Notes under the pieces: model-generated
Told to the model about the DNA's origin: nothing
Database searches by the model: none
What the model saw: only the letters and a program-made list of their open reading frames with translations
DNA from: JAHEDT01 sp963825615
GTDB taxonomy: Bacteria; Desulfobacterota; Desulfuromonadia; Desulfuromonadales; BM103
Assembly (NCBI GenBank): GCA_963825615.1
Contig: CAWGTV010000001.1
Coordinates: 310,001 to 374,000 of the forward strand
Length of the DNA stretch: 64,000 bases
Reading direction: 5' to 3'
Part shown: positions 1 to 8,402 of the stretch, in pieces
How positions within the stretch are numbered: the first letter of the stretch is position 1
How the letters are laid out: each line of letters begins with the position of its first letter
Position numbers and translations under genes: made by a program

Positions 1-494
1 AATTCACGAGGCTTGAATGATTTGCTGATAAAATCGTCGGCACCGAGTAGACGTACTGCCGAGGCGGTCTCCTCTCCACGTTCGACACCACTCATGACAA
101 GAACCTTGACTTGTTTGAATTGAGGGGATTCCTGGAGACTTTGCAGGATTTCCTTACCTGACTTGCCGGGGATATTCAAATCAAGCATGACCAACCGCGG
201 CAACAGTGTAGTGATTTGTTGCCAAGCTTCGCTGCCGTCCGCAACCGAAACCAGCTTGATCGGCATGTCCTTGAGAATATCCTTGATCATTTCGCGGAAG
301 TAACGCGCATCATCAACGACCAGAACCAAAGGGAGTTCGCCGGGATCGGGTTGCGGTTGAGTCTTCCCCTCCCCAACCAGGGACACTTCAAAAATATGTT
401 TGCACTCCGGACATTTGACTTTCGCCTTATCCGCCTTGCTGGCAGTAGGGTCAATGCGGTAGCGCACCTGGCAGGCAGGACATGCAATCACCAT
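1..494 (-). CDS. Zinc-ribbon response regulator receiver protein (3' end outside the window)
   Basis: The N-terminus carries a zinc-ribbon of the MJ0042 type: CPAC at about residues 5-8 and CPEC at about 33-36. After a short linker comes a CheY-like receiver domain starting near residue 57. It shows the acidic pair in VLVVDD, the phospho-acceptor Asp in VMLDLNIPG, the Ser in VLVMSG, and a Lys in ISKSFKP. The gene runs off the left edge, so about 165 residues are visible and any output domain is unseen. The ATG at 494 lies 8 nt after the rodZ-like stop, which suggests one operon with the genes to its right. A stand-alone signalling role in surface or motility control is an inference from those neighbours. 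Confidence 0.85.
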   Translation of the reverse strand, partial: MVIACPACQVRYRIDPTASKADKAKVKCPECKHIFEVSLVGEGKTQPQPDPGELPLVLVVDDARYFREMIKDILKDMPIKLVSVADGSEAWQQITTLLPRLVMLDLNIPGKSGKEILQSLQESPQFKQVKVLVMSGVERGEETASAVRLLGADDFISKSFKPRE

Positions 495-502
495 GGCAAA
501 AC

Positions 503-1315
503 TCACTCTCCCGTTACCGGCTGCAGCTGAAAAGACTCAAAAGCGCCGAGGTCCAGTTCTTCGCCGTTCAGCCAAAAACGCGCAACCCCCGGGGTGCTCA
601 ATTCAACCATGACTTTTTGTTTGACTTTCCAGCTCAAATCGATGCCGTTATACAACTTGTATTCATGCGGACTGCGGTCGTCGAGGTAAATTATAAGCGA
701 GCCCTCGGCCAAAGCAAGCATGCGCAACGATCCCCCACTGGCAGGAATCGCCGGCAAAGGGCTCCCCGGCAAAGCTTCCGTCTCAACAGCGACTGAAGAC
801 ATCCCCGACTCTTGAGCGGCAGCGGCAACTTCCTGTTCCGCTGCAGTAGCTATCGGCTCCTTCTCCGGTACCGCCTCTGTCACTTTCTGCATGGACTGCT
901 CCTGATCCTGGGAAAAGCGCGGGAGGAAATAAACCGCGGCACCCAAAAGGAGCACGGCGAGAAGCCCTAAAACGAACCAGCGCCAACCACCTGATGCGGC
1001 AGGTTTGCGGACGCGGCGGTTTTTTTTCATAGGGATAGGCACTGTCTTGATCGCTGGGTTACCGGCCTCCTTAGGAAGGTCTTCAAGCAGTGCCAGCAGG
1101 GAGTCGCTATCAAGGCCAAGGTAGCGAGCATAAACGCGGATAAACCCGGTTAAGTAGACCTGCCCGGGGAGTTCCGAGAACCGGTTGTTCTCGATACTGT
1201 CCAGGTGGATTTTACGGATACGCGTGTGCTGCTCAGCATCCTGCAGGGAGTAGCCGAGTTGCTCCCGTCGCTCTCTGAAGAGAGCCCCGATATCGACAGC
1301 TGTATTTTCAATCAC
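503..1315 (-). CDS. RodZ-like helix-turn-helix membrane protein
   Basis: The protein has 270 residues. Residues 1-75 form a Cro/C1-like HTH (LGYSLQDAEQHTRIRKIHLD), as in the cytoskeletal adaptor RodZ. A basic stretch (KKNRRVRKP) precedes one membrane segment (FVLGLLAVLLLGAAVYFLP, about 115-133). A Pro/Ala/Glu-rich linker leads to a beta-rich C-terminal domain of the DUF4115 type. RodZ links MreB filaments to the envelope elongation machinery. The GTG start overlaps the stop of the PilF-like gene by 4 nt (GTGA), so translation is probably coupled. No mreB is in the window, so a polar or pilus-related role is also possible. Confidence 0.8.
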   Translation of the reverse strand: MIENTAVDIGALFRERREQLGYSLQDAEQHTRIRKIHLDSIENNRFSELPGQVYLTGFIRVYARYLGLDSDSLLALLEDLPKEAGNPAIKTVPIPMKKNRRVRKPAASGGWRWFVLGLLAVLLLGAAVYFLPRFSQDQEQSMQKVTEAVPEKEPIATAAEQEVAAAAQESGMSSVAVETEALPGSPLPAIPASGGSLRMLALAEGSLIIYLDDRSPHEYKLYNGIDLSWKVKQKVMVELSTPGVARFWLNGEELDLGAFESFQLQPVTGE

Positions 1316-2073
1316 TTATTGATAATCTTCAGGTAGTTCGCGGCCAACCGCGCAGTTTCGCTTTGTGGATTCAACCGAATGACTTCGAGAAAGGCTGGCT
1401 TGGCTTTATCGGGATCCTTCATCTTCATGTAGACCAACCCTTGCCAATAATGGCCTTCAGCAAACCCTGGCGCCAATTCGATGGTACGCGTAAACATATC
1501 GAGCGCTTCAACGGGCCGGTCTTGGTTGTAATAGAGTTCGCCGAGGCGAAAGGGCGCCAGGTAATAATTCGGATTGATGGACATGGCTTTCTGATAAGCG
1601 CGTTGGGCTGCAGGGTAGTCCTGTTTCTGGACGTTTGCCAGACCTATCCCCGTCCAAGCCATTTCCGGCCGATCAAAAAGCAGATTGTCCGCAGCCGTCT
1701 GAAACGCGATGATGGCATCATCATAACGTTCCGTCGATAAATAGAGCGCAGCGAGGTTGTTATAATACTTGGGATCGCCGTCACTTATATCAATCGCACG
1801 CTTGAAATGTTCTTCAGCCAAGGCATGAGCCTGTTTTGTCCAGTATGCCTGAGCCAGGCCTGACTGAATCTCCGGGTCGCGAGGGTTATACTTCTCTGCC
1901 TGCAAAAGCTCCTTGAGCGCGTTCGTCGGGTCTTGCTCATTCAGTGCCGAGACACCCATCATGTAATGATACTCTGCCTTTTTACTGTCTGGCTCGTTCG
2001 GTTTCACCGGGACACAGGCCACGAGGGTGGTTGCCAAAAAGGTCAGGCCTGCCAAAAGCAAACGATATCGCAT
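1312..2073 (-). CDS. PilF/PilW-like TPR lipoprotein
   Basis: The protein has 253 residues. It begins with a lipoprotein signal peptide ending in the lipobox LVAC (Cys at about residue 20). The rest is a run of TPR repeats between residues 33 and 245, with recurring patterns such as YYNNLAALYLSTERYDDAI and APFRLGELYYNQDRPVEAL. This matches the family of PilF/PilW pilotins, which assemble the type IV pilus secretin in the outer membrane. No other pilus gene lies in the window, so the specific role rests on domain architecture. It lies between an unknown gene (24 nt upstream) and the RodZ-like gene (4-nt overlap), in what looks like one transcription unit. Confidence 0.75.
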   Translation of the reverse strand: MRYRLLLAGLTFLATTLVACVPVKPNEPDSKKAEYHYMMGVSALNEQDPTNALKELLQAEKYNPRDPEIQSGLAQAYWTKQAHALAEEHFKRAIDISDGDPKYYNNLAALYLSTERYDDAIIAFQTAADNLLFDRPEMAWTGIGLANVQKQDYPAAQRAYQKAMSINPNYYLAPFRLGELYYNQDRPVEALDMFTRTIELAPGFAEGHYWQGLVYMKMKDPDKAKPAFLEVIRLNPQSETARLAANYLKIINK

Positions 2074-2097
2074 TGCATAAACCTTTCTGTAAGCAAC

Positions 2098-2838
2098 TTA
2101 AAGGGAAGCCAGGATGCGGCCGATCGTTTCACGCAAATGCAGACGGCGTCGCGCCATCTCTTCCGGAGCGGGCGGCGTCTTGCGAGCACGCAGGCCAGGA
2201 CGTTTGGCGCGCATGGCATCGACCGCCGCAAGCAGATCGTTGACATTGTCCGCCGTCTCGGTAAATTCTGCAACCTTTGGTGCCGCTGCTGCGGGACCAG
2301 CAGGCCGTTTAACCGTCACTGGTTTGCTGATGGCAACAGGGGTGGGCGGCGGCACTTTCACAGCGGCAGAAACCCCTGGTGTGACTCCGTTACCGACCGC
2401 CTTGCCTGACGGTTTTTGAGGTGGGGTTGAGGCAGGCTCAATCCTCTCCTGCTCATTTCGCAAACCGGCCATCAGCGGTAATGAACCCCAGAGCATCTCC
2501 TGATCAGCCTTGTTGAGCAGATGAATATCCTGATCCGTCATGAGAAAACCCATCGACTCGACGAAATTCAAGCCCTGGTCAAGCATGCTGTCGATTTTCT
2601 TCTCTGGCACAACCCTCGGATCGTTGAAATAGAACGCCAGGATATGGCTCTTGTGAAGATGGAAAACAACGGCCGTCGCGATGCCTGCCTCGACCTGATA
2701 CTGGCAGAGAAAAGCGCTGGCCTGCTGGGCAGAAACGCCCGGCAATGCCAGCTGCACTTCACGCATGGAGCGAAACAGATGGACAACTTTACTGGCGGAA
2801 ATGTTGATGGCATTGATCGATTTATCCCACTGGAACAT
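2098..2838 (-). CDS. Hypothetical protein with folded N-terminus and Pro/Ala-rich linker
   Basis: I do not recognise this 246-residue protein. The start at 2838 is chosen because AGGAGG lies 5 nt before the ATG. Residues 1-135 look globular, with mixed helices and strands, and have no signal peptide. Residues 140-200 are a low-complexity linker rich in Pro, Ala, Val and Lys. The last 45 residues are basic and helical (ARRRLHLRETIGRILASL). It sits between the PfkB kinase gene (35 nt upstream) and the PilF-like gene (24 nt downstream), so it probably belongs to the same operon as the TPR lipoprotein and the RodZ-like protein. No catalytic motif is visible. Confidence 0.7.
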   Translation of the reverse strand: MFQWDKSINAINISASKVVHLFRSMREVQLALPGVSAQQASAFLCQYQVEAGIATAVVFHLHKSHILAFYFNDPRVVPEKKIDSMLDQGLNFVESMGFLMTDQDIHLLNKADQEMLWGSLPLMAGLRNEQERIEPASTPPQKPSGKAVGNGVTPGVSAAVKVPPPTPVAISKPVTVKRPAGPAAAAPKVAEFTETADNVNDLLAAVDAMRAKRPGLRARKTPPAPEEMARRRLHLRETIGRILASL

Positions 2839-2873
2839 TCTGACCTCCTGCCGGTCTCTGACTGGAATACAGT

Positions 2874-3782
2874 TTATAACCCTTCGAATGAGGTCAGGGC
2901 CTGAAAATGGCGAAAACGCTCTTCGATTTCTGCCCATTGCAGTTGCCGCAAACGATTCAAACTGAAATCTTCAACGGTAAACGACGCCATGACACTGCCA
3001 AAGACCGTTGCCTTGCGAATCGTCTCATCAGTCAGATTATTGGTCGCTGCCAGGTAGCCCATGAAACCGCCGGCAAAAGTGTCGCCGGCACCGGTCGGAT
3101 CGAAAACCTCTTCCAGAGGGTAAGCCGGGGCTGAAAAGACCGAGTGCGCGCTGAACACCAGCACACCATACTCACCACGCTTTACCACCAGGGTTTTCGG
3201 ACCCATCGCCAGGACGGCGCGCGACGCTTTGACCAGGTTGGCCTCCCCGGCCAACTGGCGGACCTCGGCCTCGTTAATCACCAGGATATCGACATGCCCC
3301 AAGGTGCGGACGAGGGCATCGCGTTTCCCCTCGATCCAGAAATTCATCGTGTCGCAGGCGATCAGCTGTGGCCGATCAACCTGTTGCAGAACTTCGAGTT
3401 GCAATTCAGGATCAATGTTGGCCAGGAAGACGTACTTGGCTTGCCGATAGGACTCAGGCAGTTGCGGGTGAAACGTTTCGAAGACGTTAAGATGAGTCTC
3501 AAGGGTATGGGCTTCGTTCAGGTCATACCCGTAACGGCCCTTCCAGCGAAACGTCTGCCCCGGCCGGGTCTGCAGGCCGCCCAGATCAACACCCCGGGAG
3601 CTGAGGAACTGGCGCGGTTCATCGGGGAAATCTTCGCCAACAACGGCAACCAGTTGCACACCGGTAAAAAAACTGGCCGAGGTTGAGAAATATGTTGCCG
3701 AGCCACCGAGGACGTCATCACCGCGCCCAAAGGGCGTCTCGACGCTGTCGAAAGCAACTGAGCCGATCACCAGTATATCCAT
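2874..3782 (-). CDS. PfkB family carbohydrate/nucleoside kinase
   Basis: The protein has 302 residues. The N-terminal GGSATYFS (26-33) corresponds to the sugar-binding PfkB signature 1. The C-terminal DPTGAGDTFAGG (228-239) is signature 2, with catalytic Asp at about 234. The start at 3782 has a GGGTGA ribosome site just upstream; an earlier in-frame Met would overlap mtnP. The gene follows mtnP with an 80-nt gap. That hints at phosphorylation of a nucleoside or a ribose derivative from methionine salvage, but the substrate cannot be read from the sequence. Ribokinase- or adenosine-kinase-like activity is equally possible. Confidence 0.85.
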   Translation of the reverse strand: MDILVIGSVAFDSVETPFGRGDDVLGGSATYFSTSASFFTGVQLVAVVGEDFPDEPRQFLSSRGVDLGGLQTRPGQTFRWKGRYGYDLNEAHTLETHLNVFETFHPQLPESYRQAKYVFLANIDPELQLEVLQQVDRPQLIACDTMNFWIEGKRDALVRTLGHVDILVINEAEVRQLAGEANLVKASRAVLAMGPKTLVVKRGEYGVLVFSAHSVFSAPAYPLEEVFDPTGAGDTFAGGFMGYLAATNNLTDETIRKATVFGSVMASFTVEDFSLNRLRQLQWAEIEERFRHFQALTSFEGL

Positions 3783-3861
3783 GTTCACCCTTTTTGTCTG
3801 ATATAAACGTAACTTGTGATTAAAGCAAATCTGTAGGCATTTAGCAATCCCGCTGCAATGC

Positions 3862-4728
3862 TCAGCCGAGATATTTACCGAGAATCGGTTCAAGGTCCTT
3901 GCGAGTCTTCTCCGGAATCAGCGCATGGTCTGTCATGATGGCGAACTTCAGGGCTTCGCCGCATGCGCAGTTCGGCGCAGAGGTAAGCGCAGAGGCTGCC
4001 TGCTTGATGATGTTACGGGCCATGGCAACATTCTGCCTGATAATCGCGAGGATCGCCTCCACCGTGACGTCATCATGGCTCTCGTGCCAGCAATCGTAAT
4101 CCGTCGCCAGGGCAACCGTACCGTAGCAGATTTCCGCTTCACGGGCCAGGCGGGCTTCCGGGATGTTGGTCATACCGATGATGTCGACACCCCAGCTGCG
4201 ATAAATCAGCGACTCGGCACGCGTGGAGAAGTTCGGCCCTTCGATGCAAAGATAAGTCCCTCCCTTGTGCACGGTCGCACCCACCTGCCGGGCGGACTCG
4301 AACAGGACATCGCTCAGTTCAGCACAGACGGGGTCGGCAAACTGGACATGCCCCGTCACCCCTTGGCCGAAGAAGGTCGAGGCGCGCTTCCCCTGGGTAC
4401 GATCGAAGAACTGGTCGGGGATAACGATATGTCCGGGAACGATCGCCTCTTTCATGCTGCCAACGGCAGAGACAGAAATAATTCGCTGCACGCCGAGTTT
4501 CTTCATGCCATAGATATTGGCACGATAAGGGACCTCGGACGGCAGGAAGCGATGTCCTCGTCCATGTCGCGGCAGGAACACCATCTTGACGTCATCCAGC
4601 ACACCGGTAATATAAGCGTCGCTGGGCTCGCCGAAAGGCGTTTCGATGCGAACTTCCGCTATGTCGGTAAGCCCGTCAATTTCGTAAAGGCCGCTGCCGC
4701 CTATCACGCCGATTGTCATCTGCTGCAT
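3862..4728 (-). CDS. mtnP: S-methyl-5'-thioadenosine phosphorylase
   Basis: The enzyme splits 5'-methylthioadenosine with phosphate into adenine and methylthioribose-1-phosphate (methionine salvage). The 288-residue protein shows the PNP/MTAP family 2 features: GGSGLY at the N-terminus, the phosphate-binding PRHGRGH near residue 60, GMTNIPEARLAREAEICY, and TDYDCWHE. The last motif supplies the paired acidic residues typical of MTAP rather than guanosine-type PNP. The ATG at 4728 is preceded by GGAGGAG at good spacing. metK and ahcY elsewhere in the window fit active SAM metabolism. Purine nucleoside phosphorylase side activity cannot be excluded. Confidence 0.92.
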   Translation of the reverse strand: MQQMTIGVIGGSGLYEIDGLTDIAEVRIETPFGEPSDAYITGVLDDVKMVFLPRHGRGHRFLPSEVPYRANIYGMKKLGVQRIISVSAVGSMKEAIVPGHIVIPDQFFDRTQGKRASTFFGQGVTGHVQFADPVCAELSDVLFESARQVGATVHKGGTYLCIEGPNFSTRAESLIYRSWGVDIIGMTNIPEARLAREAEICYGTVALATDYDCWHESHDDVTVEAILAIIRQNVAMARNIIKQAASALTSAPNCACGEALKFAIMTDHALIPEKTRKDLEPILGKYLG

Positions 4729-4788
4729 AAGTCTCTCCTCCTCAAAGAATGGTGTGCTCAGAAGCTTTACAGTTATAAAGCCTTAAGT

Positions 4789-5841
4789 TCACAGGGTGTG
4801 CTCCAGTTTACCCTTCAGTTGCCCACAGGCGGCAGAGATATCCAGGCCCTTGCCGGCCCTGCGGACAGCAACGATTTGCCGATCCAAAAGATAGGTCTGG
4901 AAGGCGCGCATGGTCTGTTCGTCTGGAGCCTGGAAGGCTGATCCGGCATGCGCATTAAAAGGGATCAGGTTGACTTTGGCTTTGACCCCGTGCAGCAGCC
5001 TGACCAGGCGCTTTGCATCAGCCAGGCTGTCGTTGACACCGGCGATGAGGATGTATTCGAAAGTAATGCGCTGCCGCGGGGCCAGGGGGAATTGCCGGCA
5101 GGCCTGCATCAGTTCCGCCAGAGGATAGCGCCGGTTGACCGGCATCAGCTCGTTGCGCACGTCGTCAGTCGTGGCATTGAGAGAGACGGCCAGATTCACC
5201 TTGATGCGCTGGCCAAGCTCATACATCTGCGGAACCAGCCCTGAGGTGGACAGGGTGACCTTGCGCGGTCCGTAATCGAATCCGGTCGGCGCATAGAGGA
5301 TCTTCAGGGCAGCGACGACATTGTCAAGGTTGTGCAGTGGCTCACCCATCCCCATCAGAACAATATTGTCGACAGGGTAATCTTTGCGCACAGCGCAGAC
5401 CTGGTTGACGATTTCGCTGGCAGCCAGGTTACGTTCCAGGCCAAAGGTTCCGGTGAGGCAGAAGGAGCACTGCATGGCGCAGCCGACCTGGGTGGAGATG
5501 CACAAGGTGTTGCGCCCCCCCTCCATCGGGATCAGCACGGTTTCGACACTCCGGCCGTCGTGCAGTCGGAAGAGGAACTTGCGCGTCCCGTCCTGACTGA
5601 CTTCGACCGTCTCATGCACAAAGGCTGAAATGATCGCACGCCGGCCCAGTTCTTCGCGAAGCAACTTGGCCAGATCGGTCATTGCAGAAAAATCGTCCAC
5701 TCCGCGCTGGTAAATCCAGCGATAAATCTGTTCGGCACGGAATTTTTCCTTGCCCATCCCGGAAAGGAAATCGACAAGGGCTTCTGGAGTCAGATCTTTC
5801 AAATCGACGAGTGCAGCGGTTTGCATCTTCTCATCCAACAA
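4789..5841 (-). CDS. rlmN: 23S rRNA (adenine2503-C2)/tRNA-A37 methyltransferase RlmN
   Basis: This is a radical SAM methyltransferase that forms 2-methyladenosine at 23S rRNA A2503. The 350-residue protein has the radical SAM cluster CAMQCSFC (Cys at about 121, 125, 128), the glycine-rich MGMGEPLHN motif, and the C-terminal Cys in SAACGQLKG (about 339) that carries the transferred methyl group in RlmN. The exact start is uncertain. The listed ATG and the ATG five codons later (MQTAAL) are both possible, and neither has a strong ribosome site. Length fits the family. It follows the ndk terminator and precedes mtnP. Confidence 0.93.
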   Translation of the reverse strand: MLDEKMQTAALVDLKDLTPEALVDFLSGMGKEKFRAEQIYRWIYQRGVDDFSAMTDLAKLLREELGRRAIISAFVHETVEVSQDGTRKFLFRLHDGRSVETVLIPMEGGRNTLCISTQVGCAMQCSFCLTGTFGLERNLAASEIVNQVCAVRKDYPVDNIVLMGMGEPLHNLDNVVAALKILYAPTGFDYGPRKVTLSTSGLVPQMYELGQRIKVNLAVSLNATTDDVRNELMPVNRRYPLAELMQACRQFPLAPRQRITFEYILIAGVNDSLADAKRLVRLLHGVKAKVNLIPFNAHAGSAFQAPDEQTMRAFQTYLLDRQIVAVRRAGKGLDISAACGQLKGKLEHTL

Positions 5842-5900
5842 ATCGAATCAGCACCCAGGTTACCCCGAGCGTCCTTAACAGAAGAGAATAAGCCTTGAAT

Positions 5901-5932
5901 CAAAAGGCCCCCCGGATTGTACCGGAGGGCCT
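5901..5932 (-). terminator. Rho-independent terminator after ndk
   Basis: Read on the minus strand, a GC-rich inverted repeat (AAGGCCCTCCGG paired with CCGGGGGGCCTT across a 6-nt loop) is followed by TTTTG. It lies 34 nt after the ndk stop codon and separates ndk from rlmN. Confidence 0.8.
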
Positions 5933-5965
5933 TGTGTGACTCAAGTTTTTCCTCGGTGGAACAGC

Positions 5966-6379
5966 TTAAAGAAGCTCGAGCCCAGAGAAGAAATAAGGGA
6001 TTTCGAAAGCGGCCGTTTCCGGTGCATCGGAACCATGGGTAGCGTTTTCACCGATGCTAGAACCGAACTCTTTGCGCAGGGTGTCTGCGGCGGCTTCTGC
6101 CGGGTTGGTCGCACCCATCAGGTCACGCCACTTGAGGATGGCGCCCGCGGCTTCAAGCACCAAGACGATACAGGGTCCGCTGCTCATGAAATCGGTCAAC
6201 TCGCCGAAAAAAGGGCGCGCCTTGTGAACATAGTAGAAACCCTCAGCCTCGACCTTGCTCATGTAAAGCTTCTTGATGCCAACCACTTTGAAACCCTCAG
6301 CGTAGATACGGGCCAGGATCTTGCCTGCGTTACCGGCTGCAAAGGCGTCGGGCTTAATGATTGCAAAAGTGCGTTCCAT
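5966..6379 (-). CDS. ndk: Nucleoside diphosphate kinase
   Basis: The enzyme transfers the gamma-phosphate of ATP to nucleoside diphosphates through a phospho-histidine. The protein has 137 residues, the family norm. It begins MERTFAIIKPDAF and has the active-site histidine (about residue 115) in NATHGSD. The start at 6379 is set by GGAGG 5 nt upstream; a slightly earlier in-frame Met exists but has no ribosome site. It appears to be monocistronic, with its own candidate promoter upstream and a strong terminator downstream. Confidence 0.97.
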   Translation of the reverse strand: MERTFAIIKPDAFAAGNAGKILARIYAEGFKVVGIKKLYMSKVEAEGFYYVHKARPFFGELTDFMSSGPCIVLVLEAAGAILKWRDLMGATNPAEAAADTLRKEFGSSIGENATHGSDAPETAAFEIPYFFSGLELL

Positions 6380-6422
6380 GATATCCTCCAATTGATTTGA
6401 GTGGTTTGAATAAGCCTCGCGC

Positions 6423-6450
6423 TTTTAACATCGGCCCGGTAAAAAGTCAA
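6423..6450 (-). promoter_or_regulatory. Candidate sigma-70 promoter of ndk
   Basis: On the minus strand TTGACT is followed after 16 nt by TTAAAA, about 45 nt before the ndk ATG. The rest of the interval back to the diguanylate cyclase stop (6451-6630) shows only weak inverted repeats and no coding signal. Confidence 0.5.
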
Positions 6451-6630
6451 GGTGTTCACAAATCGCCATCAGGGCCGTCCGGTAAATCTGGTGCTGCCAA
6501 CGCATTGCAAACCCGCCGGGGATATGAAAGCAAGACGTTATTACCAGGTGTCAAAACCCCTCGGCATTCAAGCCGACATCACCGGGGACCATGCTGCGGC
6601 TTGACGCAAAGGTAGGGGGGAGAGGACCCC

Positions 6631-7549
6631 TTAATCAGCGATGATTACCCTGTTACGCCCCTCGCGTTTAGCTGCATACAAGGCATCATCGGCAAGCCTG
6701 ATCAAGTCGTCGATCGTCTTGATCTGCGGATTCGGATGGGCGGCAACGCCGAGACTGATCGTAACCCGCTGCCCTTGCAAATGCCCTTTCAGGGCCAACT
6801 TGGCAACTTTTTCACGCACCCGCTCAGCAACAAGCATGGCTTGACCGAGGGCCGCCTCTGGAAGGACCAGGGCAAACTCCTCGCCGCCGAACCGAGCCGC
6901 CAGGTCATATTCACGTAAATTATCAGAGACTGCCCCGGCGACCGCTTTGAGTACAAAATCACCCTCCTGGTGACCGTAGCTGTCATTGATCTTCTTGAAG
7001 TGATCTATGTCTGCCATGACCAGCGCAAGGGCATTGCCGTTTCTTTCGCTGCGGTGGAATTCCTTTTCAAGGGCTTTCATCAGAAATCGCCGATTTGCAA
7101 GTTGCGTCAGGGAGTCAGTATTGGAGAGTTCCTCGAGTTTGCGGTTCTGCTCTTTGAGATTGTCTTGCAGCATTTTTATCTTCAGTTGCACCTTGACCCG
7201 GGCAATCAGTTCTGCGGCATCAAAAGGTTTGGTGATGTAGTCGCTGGCACCACGCTCGAGGCCCCTGACTTTCTGTTCTTTCTCCTCTCGGCCGGTCAGA
7301 ATAATCACGGGGATATCCCTAAGCTCATTGCGGGAACCGAGCATGCCGAGGAATTTCAGCCCATCCATTCCCGGCATCTCCAGATCGCAAAGGATTACAT
7401 CCACAGGGTTGGATAGCAGCATCTTGAAACCTTCGATGCCGTTGCTCGCCTCAAGATACACGATCAAAAAGATGCGCATCTTTCAAAAATTCGAGGACCT
7501 GCTGGCGCAAGGTCGTGGAGTCATCTATGATCAGAACCGCATGTCCCAT
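6631..7549 (-). CDS. Response regulator-diguanylate cyclase (apparent frameshift near 7451-7461)
   Basis: The gene combines a CheY-like receiver with a GGDEF domain that makes cyclic di-GMP. The first reading frame starts at ATG 7549 after GGAGGAGG and encodes MGHAVLIIDDSTTLRQQVLE, which contains the receiver's acidic pair. It then hits a stop. The frame carrying the rest (EASNGIEGFKMLL onward) is offset by one base. Removing one base near 7451-7461 gives 305 residues. Downstream are the phospho-acceptor Asp in CDLEMPGMDG, a Lys in YITKPFD, and the GGEEF active site. An intact inhibitory RxxD site (REYD) lies five residues before GGEEF. If the shift is real, the first 30 or so residues of the receiver are lost. 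Confidence 0.85.
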
Positions 7550-7663
7550 GTTCCTCCTCCTTGCAACGAATATTTCTGCGCACACATTAACATGAGGGAG
7601 CTTTTATCTCAGCATATTTTCAGAATCATCATTCCGGATCAAGCGGCAGACCATACTTGTCAC

Positions 7664-7700
7664 AAAAAAACAGCGATCATTTCAAGCGAAATGATCGCTG
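7664..7700 (-). terminator. Rho-independent terminator after leuD
   Basis: A near-perfect 13-bp stem (CAGCGATCATTTC with GAAATGATCGCTG, 4-nt loop) is followed on the minus strand by seven T. It lies about 75 nt past the leuD stop and closes the leuCD unit. Confidence 0.9.
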
Positions 7701-7776
7701 CCAGATATCGTTACCAAGCGTGGCGCACTCATGCAGGTCGATTGACGGGCGAAAACCGGTTTCTTTGCAAAGGCCT

Positions 7777-8313
7777 TTAATAACGGGCGTCAGCGTACTC
7801 GACCCAACCGCCGGCGTCTACCAGAGCCTTGTCAAAAGGGCTGATCTCAAAGCTGAATGCTTTTTCGCGGCCATTGCCGCGGGCAATGACTTGCTGCTCA
7901 TGTAGATGGATCTCTACATCAACCCCCCCTTTGGTCTCCTGATCGAGGGCAATCAGGGTATCGATGTCAGCCTTGGGCAATTCTATGGCCAGCATGCCGC
8001 AGTTGAACATGTTCTGCCGAAAGATCCTGGCGTAGCTCTCGGCAATCACCGTATGAATCTCGTTGACCTCGAAGACCCACGGAGCATGTTCACGTGAAGA
8101 GCCACAACCAAAATTCTCGCGCGTAATGACAACACGGGATTTTCTCAGTTTTTCGCCCTTCGGGTCAAAACCTTCAAGTTTGAGATCTTCCAGGCAGTAC
8201 GGCTTGAGAGCCTCCTTGGTGACCTCTGTAAGATACTTGGCCGGAATGATTTCGTCGGTATTGATATCGGCACGGTCGAGAACAATTGCCGGCCCGCCAA
8301 AAGTCTTCTTCAT
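7777..8313 (-). CDS. leuD: 3-isopropylmalate dehydratase small subunit
   Basis: With LeuC it isomerises 2- to 3-isopropylmalate in leucine synthesis. The 178-residue protein shows the swivel-domain features DRADINTDEIIPAKYL at the N-terminus and the NFGCGSSREHAPW substrate loop. The start at 8313 has AAGGAGAG at proper spacing; an upstream in-frame Met lacks one. The size matches the short archaeal/HACN-related isopropylmalate isomerase subfamily rather than the roughly 200-residue enterobacterial type. leuC is 89 nt upstream. No leuB lies downstream, where the leuD terminator ends the unit. Confidence 0.93.
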   Translation of the reverse strand: MKKTFGGPAIVLDRADINTDEIIPAKYLTEVTKEALKPYCLEDLKLEGFDPKGEKLRKSRVVITRENFGCGSSREHAPWVFEVNEIHTVIAESYARIFRQNMFNCGMLAIELPKADIDTLIALDQETKGGVDVEIHLHEQQVIARGNGREKAFSFEISPFDKALVDAGGWVEYADARY

Positions 8314-8402
8314 GACAAAACTCTCCTTATGCAATCCGCCACGAGTCATTGAGACAGAGAGGCATACTGTCGTTTTTACCTCTGAGTCTCTGTGGCATCG
8401 AT

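Noticed and set aside
503..1315. Could the RodZ-like protein be a plain DNA-binding regulator?
   Set aside because: The single membrane segment, proline-rich linker and C-terminal DUF4115-type domain are the RodZ layout, not that of a soluble regulator.
4789..5841. Possible Cfr antibiotic-resistance methyltransferase instead of RlmN
   Set aside because: RlmN and Cfr share the same motifs. The chromosomal housekeeping context and the protein's N-terminal region fit RlmN, and there is no mobile element nearby.
6603..6611. GACGCAAAG on the plus strand beside a short hairpin, reminiscent of the cyclic di-GMP (GEMM-I) riboswitch core
   Set aside because: The required GGCAAA partner and the GGUAG-type second hairpin are absent. 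The plus strand then runs antisense into the diguanylate cyclase gene, so there is no gene to regulate.
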